Below are positions 1 to 8,304 of a DNA stretch of 64,000 nt, in pieces. The translations under genes were made by a program, and so were the position numbers. Origin of the DNA: Flavobacterium antarcticum DSM 19726 (GTDB lineage: Bacteria; Bacteroidota; Bacteroidia; Flavobacteriales; Flavobacteriaceae). The DNA lies in the NCBI RefSeq assembly GCF_000419685.1, contig NZ_ATTM01000006.1:1-64000 (forward strand), in the 5' to 3' direction. The notes under the pieces were generated by a model. That model ran no database searches and was not told where the DNA came from. It was given only the letters and a program-made list of their open reading frames with translations. Position 1 is the stretch's first letter, and each line of letters begins with the position of its first letter.

Positions 1-69
1 CCCCTCGACTTGCATGTGTTAAGCCTGCCGCTAGCGTTCATCCTGAGCCAGGATCAAACTCTTCATCGT
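1..69 (-). rRNA. 16S ribosomal RNA, 5' end (partial)
   Basis: The reverse complement reads the universal 16S 5' region: the 27F primer site GAGTTTGATCCTGGCTCAG, then the helix leading to ACACATGCAAGTCGA. The gene runs leftward off the window, so only about 69 nt are present. The exact 5' end is set by analogy with E. coli, a few bases before GAAGAG. The rest of an rrn operon (16S-23S-5S) should lie to the left. Confidence 0.97.
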
Positions 70-126
70 ATATTTTGTGAGTCTCAGTAAACTGATTCTC
101 TTTTTTGTTGACGAATTTCTAACATC

Positions 127-183
127 GTAAATCTTTTCGATTTACCTTACTCTTTTTTTTGTTGTCTCGATTTGCATCGAGAC
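127..183 (-). other. rRNA leader with two hairpins
   Basis: Two perfect short inverted repeats lie between the 16S 5' end and the promoters. One is GTAAATC (127-133) with GATTTAC (139-145). The other is GTCTCGAT (164-171) with ATCGAGAC (176-183) around a 4-nt loop. They would be in the pre-rRNA leader and may take part in processing or antitermination. That role is inferred from position. Confidence 0.5.
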
Positions 184-295
184 GGCTGTCAATTCAATAT
201 GTCTATGAACGTGTCATTCTTGTTTTTAAAACCTGAAATCAATTCAGATTAATTCGTTTCTCGTTTCACATTTAATGTGTCTCTCGAAGCGGGTG

Positions 296-326
296 CAAAA
301 GTAAAACTTCTTTTCTTGTCTCGCAA
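296..326 (-). promoter_or_regulatory. rRNA promoter, copy nearest 16S
   Basis: On the minus strand TACTTTTG (296-303) matches the Bacteroidota -7 consensus TAnnTTTG. A -33 TTG lies at 324-326 after a 20-bp spacer. It is followed by the GC-rich start region GCACCCGC shared with the other three copies. It is about 225 bp from the 16S 5' end. Confidence 0.8.
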
Positions 327-421
327 GTAATTTGTGAAGTTTTTTTAAGGAAATTTTTATCGCCTTTTTCTTATCATCTTACTCACTCAATCTCTCAATG
401 AACTCCCTCTATTGCGGGGTG

Positions 422-452
422 CAAAACTAATTACTTTTTTTATTCCTGGCAA
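422..452 (-). promoter_or_regulatory. rRNA promoter, second copy
   Basis: Minus-strand TAGTTTTG (422-429) fits TAnnTTTG, with a -33 TTG at 450-452 (20-bp spacer). The GC-rich start region here has one extra C compared with the other copies. It lies 126 bp upstream of the previous promoter. Confidence 0.78.
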
Positions 453-533
453 GCTTTTTGAAAAATAAATTTGATTTATTTTTTCCCAATCCTAACCTCA
501 AAATACCTAAAGAACTTGTCATCTTAGCGGGTG

Positions 534-564
534 CAAAACTAAGTACTTTTTTCGTCTCTCGCAA
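534..564 (-). promoter_or_regulatory. rRNA promoter, third copy
   Basis: Minus-strand TAGTTTTG (534-541) with a -33 TTG at 562-564 (20-bp spacer), followed by the same GCACCCGC start region. It lies 112 bp upstream of the second copy. Confidence 0.78.
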
Positions 565-645
565 ATTTATTTTTGATTATTTTTAACCTAAATAAATTCG
601 ATCTAAAAACAGTAATTTGTATGAACTTCGCCGTTGTTGCGGGTG

Positions 646-675
646 CAAAAGTAACACTTCTTTTCACTTAAACAA
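646..675 (-). promoter_or_regulatory. rRNA promoter, farthest copy
   Basis: Minus-strand TACTTTTG (646-653) with a -33 TTG at 673-675 (19-bp spacer), again followed by GCACCCGC. It is exactly 112 bp upstream of the third copy, so the block looks duplicated. No fifth copy is visible beyond it. Confidence 0.78.
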
Positions 676-689
676 TACTTAATTCGTCC

Positions 690-1299
690 TTTTTTAAAAG
701 TATTTTTTAAAGCTTTAATAGTCTGTGACTTAAAATTAAAAATTCTTTAAGTTCAAATCCTTTCTTACATTCAATTAACCACAATAATCCAATACACTCC
801 AGTAAAAACAACATTTAGATACGTTTTATAAATAGCAGTCCGTACTTTTCAGTACTACAACCATGCCTTTACTATACCTCTACTATGCTTTTGCCATACT
901 GCTTCTATATATAAGGAGTGTTATACTACCTAAATCAAGATTCACAGATACAAACAAACCCTAAATCAAATTTACATTGCTTTAAATCAGTTGTTTAGAA
1001 TAAAATAGAGGTAGAAAACATCAACTGAACCCTTCTTTATCCATTTTTACTCCTATATACAAGGAAGACCTTTCACTTATAAAAGATTATATTCTTACAT
1101 TTTCTTTAAATTTATCACTGAGAGAGTAGATACAAATTCCGTAAATTATATTTATCGATAAATACTTTGACCATTAACACTCTTTCACCAATATAAATAA
1201 ATTTCAACCTTACCTTATTATATAATCAATCGTTCTCCTTAAAAAGACCGCACACTTACAAATAACTTTCCAAAAAATAAATTTTAAATAATTTTAGTC
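690..1299. other. AT-rich non-coding stretch, no gene seen
   Basis: About 600 bp between the rRNA promoters and ilvE. No reading frame of useful length, no RNA gene and no clear repeat was recognised on either strand. It is very AT-rich, with pyrimidine-rich short near-repeats around 840-920. Confidence 0.6.
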
Positions 1300-1319
1300 T
1301 AGCAAATTAAAGTTTGCTA
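1300..1319. terminator. AT-rich hairpin upstream of ilvE
   Basis: TAGCAAA (1300-1306) and TTTGCTA (1313-1319) form a 7-bp stem with a 6-nt loop, followed by TTTTTAT on the plus strand. It could be a weak terminator or a dyad operator for ilvE; the sequence does not decide. No plus-strand gene lies upstream to need a terminator. Confidence 0.3.
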
Positions 1320-1372
1320 TTTTTATAATTAAAATATTCAACTTCACTTACACCCGTTTTAATTTACTATAT

Positions 1373-2440
1373 ATGAGACTAGATTCTACATTGTCAATAG
1401 ACATTACAAAAGCAGCAACTACAAAAATAAACGAAGTTGATTTTGACGCCCTTACTTTTGGCTCCGTTTTCACGGACCATATGCTGGTTTGCGATTATAA
1501 AAACGGTGCGTGGCAAAAACCTGAAATTAAACCCTATGCTCCTTTTTTAATGGATCCTTCCTCAAGGGTATTTCATTATGGTCAAGCTATTTTTGAAGGA
1601 ATGAAAGCTTTTAAAGATGAAAGCGACTCTGTATGGCTTTTTCGTCCAGATGAAAATTGCAGGCGCTTTAATAAATCAGCAGAACGATTAGCAATGGCAC
1701 AAATTGACGAAGCTATTTTTTTGCAAGGTTTAACGAAATTGATTGATATCGATAGAGAGTGGGTAAAGAAAGGCTTGGGAAATGCACTTTACATCCGTCC
1801 ATTTATGATCGCGACAGGAACTGGAGTAATGGCCGCTCCTTCATCTGAATATCGTTTTATGATTATATTATCTCCGGTAAAATCATATTATTCAGGTGAA
1901 GTAAAAGTTACCATTGCGGAACATTTCAGTCGTGCAGCAAACGGTGGTATTGGAGCGGCAAAAGCAGCGGGAAATTATGCAGGACAATTTTACCCAACAG
2001 CATTGGCTAATAAAGAAGGTTTTCAACAAGTAATCTGGACAGATGACGCCACACACACGAAGTTAGAAGAAGCAGGTACTATGAATGTTTTCTTCAGAAT
2101 AAAAGATACTTTACTTACCGCTCCCACAAGCGACCGAATTTTAGACGGAATAACTCGAAAGAGTTTGATCGATCTTGCTCAAAAATCAGGAATCAAAGTT
2201 GAAATTCGACCTGTATTGGTTTCAGAACTTGTTGAAAGCAGTAAAAATGGCGATCTAAAAGAAATTTTTGGCGCAGGAACTGCAGCTGTTGTAAGTCCCA
2301 TTTCAGGATTTCAATATCAAGAACATTATTACGAATTGCCAAAAGTAGCCGATTCTTATGCTTTGAATCTAAAAGAACAATTGAATCAAATCCAGTACAA
2401 TCTCGCCGAAGACACTTTTGGATGGAGGGTCAAAGTATAG
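1373..2440 (+). CDS. ilvE: branched-chain amino acid aminotransferase
   Basis: PLP-dependent fold-type IV aminotransferase that interconverts leucine, isoleucine and valine with their 2-oxo acids, using glutamate/2-oxoglutarate. It is 355 aa, the usual length for the long (eukaryote-like) BCAT branch. Visible motifs are RVFHYGQAIFEGMKAF near residues 65-80, IRPFMIATG near 141, and the catalytic lysine K197 in GAAKAAGNYAGQ, followed by EEAGTMNVFF. It is monocistronic, transcribed away from the rRNA operon, and convergent with the next gene across a strong hairpin. The ATG is the only sensible start; no Shine-Dalgarno is seen, as is normal for this phylum. Confidence 0.96.
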   Translation: MRLDSTLSIDITKAATTKINEVDFDALTFGSVFTDHMLVCDYKNGAWQKPEIKPYAPFLMDPSSRVFHYGQAIFEGMKAFKDESDSVWLFRPDENCRRFNKSAERLAMAQIDEAIFLQGLTKLIDIDREWVKKGLGNALYIRPFMIATGTGVMAAPSSEYRFMIILSPVKSYYSGEVKVTIAEHFSRAANGGIGAAKAAGNYAGQFYPTALANKEGFQQVIWTDDATHTKLEEAGTMNVFFRIKDTLLTAPTSDRILDGITRKSLIDLAQKSGIKVEIRPVLVSELVESSKNGDLKEIFGAGTAAVVSPISGFQYQEHYYELPKVADSYALNLKEQLNQIQYNLAEDTFGWRVKV

Positions 2441-2446
2441 CTTTTA

Positions 2447-2489
2447 AATAAATTGCAGTGTGTCTTTGCTGATCACACTGCAATTTATT
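2447..2489. terminator. bidirectional terminator between ilvE and the MazG-like gene
   Basis: A perfect 16-bp inverted repeat (2447-2462 with 2474-2489) around an 11-nt loop, followed by TGTTTT on the plus strand. It overlaps the stop codon of the minus-strand gene and serves two convergent genes. Confidence 0.85.
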
Positions 2490-2871
2490 GTTTTAAAATT
2501 TGCTCAAAGTTGGGTTTAAAATAATTAGGTCCCTTAATTACTTTGCCATCGTCGCCGTAAAGAGGTTCGCCATTCTCACCTAACTTACTCATATTGCTTT
2601 CTTGTATTTCGTCAAATATAGCCTCAATCTTATCTTGTAAACCATGCTCTATAATCGTTCCACATAAAATGTAGAGCATATCACCTAAAGCATCCGCGAT
2701 TTCAGTCAAATCATTTTCTTGAACCGCCTGAAGGTATTCTTCATTTTCCTCTTTCATTAAATTGTATCGCAACCTATTTTTCTCCTCCCCTAACGTCGCT
2801 TTTGGAGTTTCGCTGAAGCCTATTTTGAAAGTTTCGTGAAATTTTGCGACAGCGTTCAGTTGCTTTTTCAT
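2485..2871 (-). CDS. MazG-like / PRA-PH nucleotide pyrophosphohydrolase
   Basis: 128-aa all-alpha protein of the MazG/PRA-PH superfamily. It has the EENEEY cluster near residue 41 and EIADALGDMLY near 57, the ExxE...ExxD pattern that binds magnesium in this fold. Such enzymes split (d)NTPs or related nucleotides into monophosphate and pyrophosphate; the true substrate is unknown. The C-terminal third has SNMSKLGENGEPLYGDDGKV, which suggests the phosphoribosyl-ATP-like subgroup found as stand-alone proteins in flavobacteria. A good promoter lies just upstream. Confident for family, not for substrate. Confidence 0.85.
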   Translation of the reverse strand: MKKQLNAVAKFHETFKIGFSETPKATLGEEKNRLRYNLMKEENEEYLQAVQENDLTEIADALGDMLYILCGTIIEHGLQDKIEAIFDEIQESNMSKLGENGEPLYGDDGKVIKGPNYFKPNFEQILKQ

Positions 2872-2900
2872 AGTCCTAAATTTTATTATTGATATGTATC

Positions 2901-2932
2901 CAAATTTAAGTATTTAATGATTAATTTTGCAA
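2901..2932 (-). promoter_or_regulatory. promoter of the MazG-like gene
   Basis: Minus-strand TAAATTTG (2901-2908) fits TAnnTTTG, with a -33 TTG at 2930-2932 (21-bp spacer). The predicted start leaves a leader of about 25 nt. It overlaps TAATTTTG (2922-2929) on the plus strand, a possible -7 element for the small membrane protein. Confidence 0.65.
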
Positions 2933-2942
2933 AAAAAATACT

Positions 2943-3131
2943 ATGTTTAGTCAAGGCCAACTAATTTTTGCCGCAATTTTCGCTACTGTTTTTATAGCTA
3001 TAATTATTTACAGCTATTTCAAAGACCGCAAAATTCATACTAAATTTTATAAGAACTCGTACCTAATTCTCCTGTGTTTCCTTCTATTTATAGGCTTATT
3101 GTTTGTGATTAAAACTTATTTAAAAAAATAA
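2943..3131 (+). CDS. small two-helix membrane protein
   Basis: 62 aa with two hydrophobic segments (about residues 8-25 and 40-57) joined by a basic loop FKDRKIHTKFYKN. It should sit in the inner membrane as a hairpin. No family function is recognised. TAATTTTG on the same strand at 2922-2929 could be its -7 element, giving a leader of only about 10 nt. It is divergent from the MazG-like gene. It is judged real from composition, hydrophobic layout and a plausible promoter. Confidence 0.6.
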   Translation: MFSQGQLIFAAIFATVFIAIIIYSYFKDRKIHTKFYKNSYLILLCFLLFIGLLFVIKTYLKK

Positions 3132-3342
3132 ACATATAACGCTATTTGTTTATTTTCTTCTACATTCTATCTGATTTACACTAAAACAGCGATTTAGTTA
3201 ACAAATTTGTGAATTGTTTACCTCTTAACTTTTGAAAATCACTAAATAATTTTATATTTACTTTTTAGCAAAAATTCAATTCAAAATAGCCCTAGAACGC
3301 AAGGTTTTATAAGCCTTTTTTATTTCTAGTATTTATTTTTGA

Positions 3343-3389
3343 AATATGATTTTTATCATATTAAAAGACATGTATGTCCTGTAATTTTG
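3343..3389 (+). promoter_or_regulatory. nirK promoter with FNR/NnrR-type palindrome
   Basis: AATATGAT (3343-3350) and ATCATATT (3355-3362) form a perfect 8-bp dyad with a TTTT centre, close to the FNR-family consensus TTGAT-N4-ATCAA. A -7 element TAATTTTG is at 3382-3389. The dyad centre is therefore about 40-42 bp upstream of the expected start, the normal position for a class II FNR/CRP-type activator. There is no good -33 TTG, which fits activator dependence. A second dyad, GACAT-GT-ATGTC (3367-3378), lies between the two. The rest of the gap (3132-3342) is AT-rich with nothing recognised. Confidence 0.6.
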
Positions 3390-3447
3390 ACCTATAAATA
3401 AAGAGTAAAAAACTGTAATCAAACCAATTTTAAATAATATCATCGCT

Positions 3448-4917
3448 ATGACAAATTTTGTAAAAAAAGCCCTGATTTTGAGTACTGCATGTGTCCTGAG
3501 TATGGCCTGCAAAGAGAATAACAATTCTGAAAAAAGTTATGCAGATGTTCCGGTTAAGGGCTCAATGACAGCCGAGTTAACATCTCCTCCATTTGTACCC
3601 GCTCCTGTTGGTGATCGAACAGCTAAAAAGCTGATTGTAAATATGGAGATTCTAGAACAAGAAGGTGAAATGACTGATGGTACAAAATACATGTATTGGA
3701 CATTTGGCGGAAGCGTTCCTGGAAGTTTTATACGAACTCGAGTTGGTGACGAAGTAGAATTTACTTTAAAAAACCACCCAGACAATAAATTACCGCACAA
3801 CATTGACTTACATGCCGTAACAGGACCAGGTGGTGGAGCATCTTCTTCCTTAGTTGCACCAGGACATGAAAAAACATTTAGTTTTAAAACTTTAAATCCT
3901 GGGCTCTATGTATACCATTGTGCTACTGCACCTGTTGGAATGCACATTGCTAACGGAATGTACGGTTTAATTCTAGTGGAACCAGAAGGTGGATTGCCTA
4001 AAGTAGACAAAGAATACTACGTAATGCAAGGGGATTTCTACACAAAAGGAAAATATGGGGATCCAGGAATGCAAGCCTTTGACATGAACAAAGCGATTGA
4101 AGAAAATGCAGATTATGTAGTGTTCAATGGTAAAGTTGGTGCTTTAACAGGTGATGGCGCTTTAACTGCAAAAGTAGGCGAAACTGTGAGAATCTATATG
4201 GGTAACGGTGGACCAAACTTAGTATCATCATTCCACGTAATTGGAGAAATTTTTGACCGTGTTCACATTGAAGGTGGAGACGCAATTAATAAAAATGTTC
4301 AAACTACATTAATTCCTGCTGGTGGAGCTGCGATCGTTGAATTTAAAGTAGACGTTCCTGGAACACTAATATTGGTAGATCACTCTATTTTCAGAGCGTT
4401 TAATAAAGGAGCATTAGGAATGTTAAAAGTGGAAGGTGCTGAAAATAAGAAAATCTATTCTGGAACCAAGCAAGAAGGTATTTACTTACCTGAAGGTGGA
4501 GCAATTCAGACAATGCCAAAGAAAACAGCTTCTAAAGAAGTTATCGTGAATAAAACGGTTGCTCAGCAAGTAGCAGATGGTAAAAACATTTACGGTAATA
4601 CTTGTTTTGCATGTCACCAAGCTGAAGGACAAGGAATTCCAAATGCATTCCCTCCTCTTGCAAAATCAGATTATTTAAATGCAAACCCAAGTCGTGCTAT
4701 TGATGCAGTATTACACGGATTAACTGGAGAAATTACAGTAAACGGTAAGAAATACAATTCAGTAATGACCTCTCAGAATTTAACAGACCAGGAAATCTCT
4801 GATGTGATGACTTTTGTTTACAACAGTTGGGGTAACAATAAAACAGTTATTACACCAGCAATGGTTACAACACAACGTGCTAAACCTGCTGTAAAAGCGA
4901 AAGACATGCACGAATAA
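3448..4917 (+). CDS. nirK: copper nitrite reductase with C-terminal cytochrome c domain
   Basis: Periplasmic lipoprotein reducing nitrite to nitric oxide. The N-terminus is a lipoprotein signal with lipobox LSMAC (C21). Two cupredoxin domains follow (about 45-335). The type 1 copper ligands are H117, C158, H166 and M171; the type 2 ligands are H122, H157 and H312; the catalytic pair is D120 and H263. All are present by motif alignment. A cytochrome c domain (about 365-475) carries CFACH at 386-390, with methionine in NSVMTSQNL as likely axial ligand. This haem-fused NirK form would take electrons directly. It heads a five-gene operon with 23-31 bp gaps. At 489 aa it appears complete. Confidence 0.97.
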   Translation: MTNFVKKALILSTACVLSMACKENNNSEKSYADVPVKGSMTAELTSPPFVPAPVGDRTAKKLIVNMEILEQEGEMTDGTKYMYWTFGGSVPGSFIRTRVGDEVEFTLKNHPDNKLPHNIDLHAVTGPGGGASSSLVAPGHEKTFSFKTLNPGLYVYHCATAPVGMHIANGMYGLILVEPEGGLPKVDKEYYVMQGDFYTKGKYGDPGMQAFDMNKAIEENADYVVFNGKVGALTGDGALTAKVGETVRIYMGNGGPNLVSSFHVIGEIFDRVHIEGGDAINKNVQTTLIPAGGAAIVEFKVDVPGTLILVDHSIFRAFNKGALGMLKVEGAENKKIYSGTKQEGIYLPEGGAIQTMPKKTASKEVIVNKTVAQQVADGKNIYGNTCFACHQAEGQGIPNAFPPLAKSDYLNANPSRAIDAVLHGLTGEITVNGKKYNSVMTSQNLTDQEISDVMTFVYNSWGNNKTVITPAMVTTQRAKPAVKAKDMHE

Positions 4918-4943
4918 GAAAGAGAATTTAATATCTAATACTA

Positions 4944-5369
4944 ATGAAAACAATAATTAAAGGTGCTTTAGCATTAATCGTAACTGCCGGTTTAGTCAGT
5001 TTTAATATGCCAAGCGAAAAGCTTACGACTGCAACTTCTTTTCAAGACGGTGCTAAAGGTAAGAGTGTATATGCAAAAACATGTGTTGCATGTCATCAAG
5101 CAAACGGAGCTGGAATTCCAAATGCATTCCCGCCATTAGCGAAGTCTGACTATCTGAACAAAGATACAAACAGAGCGATTAAGGCAGTAATGAACGGATT
5201 ACACGGGCCAATTACCGTAAATGGTAAGAAGTACAATTCAGCAATGCCTACGCAAAATTTAAAAGATGATCAGATTGCAGATGTATTGACGTATGTTTAC
5301 AGCAGTTGGGGTAACAACAAAACAAAAGTTACCCCAGCTATGGTCAAAGCCTTAAGAGGCAAAAAATAA
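4944..5369 (+). CDS. periplasmic cytochrome c, paralogue of the NirK haem domain
   Basis: 141 aa: signal peptide, one haem motif CVACH near residue 47, and probable axial methionine in NSAMPTQNL. It is strikingly like the C-terminal domain of the NirK upstream: [26 protein letters not shown] and YSSWGNNKTKVTPAMV are shared almost word for word. It is probably the electron donor to NirK, created by duplication of a mono-haem module. Second gene of the nir operon, 26 bp behind nirK. Confidence 0.93.
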   Translation: MKTIIKGALALIVTAGLVSFNMPSEKLTTATSFQDGAKGKSVYAKTCVACHQANGAGIPNAFPPLAKSDYLNKDTNRAIKAVMNGLHGPITVNGKKYNSAMPTQNLKDDQIADVLTYVYSSWGNNKTKVTPAMVKALRGKK

Positions 5370-5400
5370 ATAGAATAGATAATTATTAATTCAAGAAAGA

Positions 5401-6183
5401 ATGGAAACTCAACAATTAAATGTAATGCGATACTGCTTCATCATGCTTTTGGGAGTTTCCATTACTTTTGCTCAAGCGCCAAAGAATATGGCGCGAATTA
5501 ATGCAGGAAGTTATATTCCTTTGTACGGAACTGACGATAAGTTACCTGTTAAAGTAGATGCATTTTTACTCGACGTTTATCCCGTTACAAATTACGAATT
5601 TCTCACTTTCGTGAAAAATTATCCGGAATACGGCAAGTCAAAAATTAAAAGACTGTTTGCTAATAAATCCTACCTGACGGAATGGCCAAATGATTTAAAT
5701 TTTGGAAAATTAGATCCTCAAAGTCCGGTTACCAATGTTTCTTGGTTTGCTGCAAAAAAATATTGCGAATGCCAAGGCAAGCGATTAGCTACTTTAGACG
5801 AATGGGAATATGTAGGAATGGCGGACGAAAAGCGAATTGACGCTCGTTCGAAAGAGGAATTCAACAAGTATATTTTGAGTTGGTATGAAAAAAACAATAC
5901 TTATACCAATAAAGTAGGACAAACCTATAAAAACTATTGGGGCGTTTACGACATGAACGGATTGGTTTGGGAATGGACCTACGATTTCAATTCCATCTTT
6001 TTATCCGGTGAAAGTCGGAAAGATAAAGATACGGATTCCAATTTATTTTGCGGAAGCGGATCAATCAACGCCACTGATTTAATGAATTATGCTGCTTTTA
6101 TGCGTTATGCTTTTCGAGGCAGTCTAAAAGCAAGTTACACTACTAAAAATTTAGGGTTCCGCTGTGCGAAAAGTCTAAAGTAA
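5401..6183 (+). CDS. nirV: NirV-type formylglycine-generating-enzyme-fold protein
   Basis: 260-aa exported protein of the SUMF1/FGE-sulfatase family. Visible signatures are VDAFLLDVYPVTNYEFLTFV near residue 50, PVTNVSWFAAKKYCECQGKRLATLDEWEY in the middle, MNGLVWEWTYD, and the terminal NLGFRCAKS. Such genes next to nirK are called nirV; a role in nitrite reductase maturation is proposed rather than proven. The signal sequence reads best from the internal methionine at residue 9, so translation may start at 5425. It is 31 bp after the cytochrome gene. Confidence 0.88.
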   Translation: METQQLNVMRYCFIMLLGVSITFAQAPKNMARINAGSYIPLYGTDDKLPVKVDAFLLDVYPVTNYEFLTFVKNYPEYGKSKIKRLFANKSYLTEWPNDLNFGKLDPQSPVTNVSWFAAKKYCECQGKRLATLDEWEYVGMADEKRIDARSKEEFNKYILSWYEKNNTYTNKVGQTYKNYWGVYDMNGLVWEWTYDFNSIFLSGESRKDKDTDSNLFCGSGSINATDLMNYAAFMRYAFRGSLKASYTTKNLGFRCAKSLK

Positions 6184-6206
6184 ATCTTTTTAAAATTTAA
6201 AACATC

Positions 6207-6815
6207 ATGAAAAAATTAATTCTATTTGCTTTACTGTCTATTTCATTCATCGGATGCCAATCTAAAACAGAGAAGCAAGAACAAACGAAAGAAGAATTAG
6301 CAAAAAAACCAATTTCTGAACTTTCTATTTATAACTTACCAGAAAAATGGACCACTCAAAACGGAACCGATATTGAGTTGAAAGAACTCCGGGGAAAAGT
6401 TTTGGTAATGGTTATGATTTACACTTCTTGCAAAGCAGCCTGTCCGCGTCTAGTGGCAGATATGCGAAACATAGAGAAAAAGGTTCCCAAGGAACTTTCA
6501 GATAAAGTACAATATATAATGGTAAGCATCGATCCTGAAGTGGACACGCCAGAACGATTAAAAGCTTTCGCCAAAGAAAATCTGATGGACAACGACCAAT
6601 GGTTATTCCTCCGTTCTAATGACCAACAAACGCGCGAATTTTCTGCAGTTTTAGCAGTGAATTACAAAAAAATCTCTCCACTAGATTTCTCGCACTCCAA
6701 TATCATTAGTGTGTTTAATTCAGAAGGCGAACTTGCTTTTCAACAAGAAGGATTAGGCGTTAACAATGAAAAAACAATTGCCACTATACTAGAAGAGGCG
6801 AAAAAGGTGAAATAA
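6207..6815 (+). CDS. SCO1/SenC family copper-chaperone lipoprotein
   Basis: 202 aa, with lipoprotein signal ending FIGC (C17) and a thioredoxin-like SCO domain. The copper-binding CxxxC motif is C75 and C79 (TSCKAACP), with the distal histidine H163 in DFSHSN, so all three SCO copper ligands are present. SCO proteins deliver copper to cupredoxin centres of terminal oxidases; here, inside the nir operon, the likely client is NirK. That assignment is by context. Confidence 0.9.
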   Translation: MKKLILFALLSISFIGCQSKTEKQEQTKEELAKKPISELSIYNLPEKWTTQNGTDIELKELRGKVLVMVMIYTSCKAACPRLVADMRNIEKKVPKELSDKVQYIMVSIDPEVDTPERLKAFAKENLMDNDQWLFLRSNDQQTREFSAVLAVNYKKISPLDFSHSNIISVFNSEGELAFQQEGLGVNNEKTIATILEEAKKVK

Positions 6816-6843
6816 ATTCACTTTCAACAAACAAATTACAATC

Positions 6844-8127
6844 ATGAAAATTTCTTATAAAATAGTACTTATCATTAGTGTTCTAATGGTAACAGTAGAC
6901 AGTATTGCTCAAGAATTTGATGTCAATCTGCAACTTCGTCCGCGTTTTGAATACCGAAATGGTTTCAAAGAATTAATGAAAGACGGCAATTACCCCACTT
7001 CGTTCGTATCCAATCGTTCTCGTTTGAACTTCGATTTCAAACAAGAAAAAATCAAAGCGAAAATTTCTTTACAAAATGTTCGGGTTTGGGGTGATGTCAA
7101 TACGACAGCCATTAGTGATAAAAATGGGGTTGCTTTATTTGAATCATGGTTTTCATACGATTTAACTACGGATTGGTCTGCAAAAGTGGGACGTCAAGTA
7201 ATTTCTTACGACAACCAACGCATCTTCGGAGGATTAGACTGGGCCCAACAAGGACAGAGTCACGATGCTTTAGTGGTGCATTATGGTAAGAATGCGATGC
7301 AAATTGATTTTGGTGGAGCAATAAGTAACGGTGGCGAAAATCTAGTAGAAACCGCCTACACAACTACTTATAAAAACTTACAATACATTTGGTTCAACAA
7401 GAAATTCACTAACTCCTCTTTGAGTTTATTAGCATTGAATACCGGTTACCAGTTTGAAAATACAACTGAAGCTACTTTTGAAAATGCGTATATGCAAACG
7501 TTAGGTGGTTTTACAAAATTTCAAAATGACAATTTGTACGGAGATTTAGGAGCCTATGTACAAACGGGAGATACCGCGTTAGGAACTTCAAAAGAAGACA
7601 TCTTAGCATATAACGTAGGTATTAATTTGGGTTACAAATTCACTTCAAATTTTAAAGCTGAACTTGGTTTTGAATACCTCTCTGGAAAAGCACAAGACGA
7701 CACGGATTCAAAAATGAAATCGTTCACACCATTATTTGGAACTAACCACGGATTCAATGGTTTTATGGATTACTTCTACGTGGGAAATCATAAAAACACC
7801 GTTGGATTAAAAGATTTTTATGGTAAACTGGCTTTCGAAAAAGACAAGTTCCAGATTGCTTTAGCACCTCATGTGTTTTACAGTGCTGCAAAAATTTTCA
7901 ATCCAATAACTGCAGAAAAACAAAGTTCTAGTTTAGGAACGGAACTTGACTTAACTTGTGTGTACAAAATGGATAAAAACATTACCATTACAGGTGGATA
8001 TTCGCAAATGTTTGGCACAAGTTCGCTAGAGCTAGTTAAAGGCGGAAATAAAGACAATGATAACAACTGGGCTTATGTGATGATTTCGTTTAGTCCAAAT
8101 CTTTTTTCATACAAAGCCACAAAATAA
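6844..8127 (+). CDS. outer-membrane porin, alginate-export-like
   Basis: 427 aa with a signal peptide cut after SIAQ. The body is beta-barrel-like, with alternating aromatic/polar strands such as LRPRFEYRNGF, SRLNFDFKQEKIKAKISLQNVRVWGD and FYGKLAFEKDKFQIALAPHVF. The pattern resembles the alginate_exp porin family found with respiratory and denitrification genes in Bacteroidota. It may let nitrite or another small solute through the outer membrane; the substrate is not readable from sequence. Last gene of the nir operon, ending 26 bp before a strong terminator. Confidence 0.75.
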   Translation: MKISYKIVLIISVLMVTVDSIAQEFDVNLQLRPRFEYRNGFKELMKDGNYPTSFVSNRSRLNFDFKQEKIKAKISLQNVRVWGDVNTTAISDKNGVALFESWFSYDLTTDWSAKVGRQVISYDNQRIFGGLDWAQQGQSHDALVVHYGKNAMQIDFGGAISNGGENLVETAYTTTYKNLQYIWFNKKFTNSSLSLLALNTGYQFENTTEATFENAYMQTLGGFTKFQNDNLYGDLGAYVQTGDTALGTSKEDILAYNVGINLGYKFTSNFKAELGFEYLSGKAQDDTDSKMKSFTPLFGTNHGFNGFMDYFYVGNHKNTVGLKDFYGKLAFEKDKFQIALAPHVFYSAAKIFNPITAEKQSSSLGTELDLTCVYKMDKNITITGGYSQMFGTSSLELVKGGNKDNDNNWAYVMISFSPNLFSYKATK

Positions 8128-8146
8128 ATAACTCCCTTCATTACAT

Positions 8147-8184
8147 AAAAAAAGCCTGAAATTTCTTTCAGGCTTTTTTTTTTT
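8147..8184. terminator. bidirectional terminator between nir operon and tRNA-Tyr
   Basis: GCCTGAAA (8154-8161) and TTTCAGGC (8166-8173) with loop TTTC (GAAA on the minus strand). It is flanked by seven A on one side and eleven T on the other, so it works for both convergent transcripts. Confidence 0.92.
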
Positions 8185-8185
8185 G

Positions 8186-8266
8186 TGGGGAGAGCAGGAT
8201 TCGAACCTGCGAAGTTTTCACAGCAGATTTACAGTCTGCCCTCGTTGGCCGCTTGAGTATCTCCCC
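8186..8266 (-). tRNA. tRNA-Tyr (GTA)
   Basis: The reverse complement begins GGGGAGATACTCAAG, carries the anticodon arm GACTGTAAATC with anticodon GTA, a long class II variable arm, the T-arm GGTTCGAATCC, and ends TCTCCCC plus discriminator A. The 81 nt before CCA is normal for tyrosine tRNA. The 3' CCA is not encoded. Confidence 0.96.
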
Positions 8267-8304
8267 TGCGTTAAAAACAACTGTTACGTCGCTTAAACCG
8301 GTTG

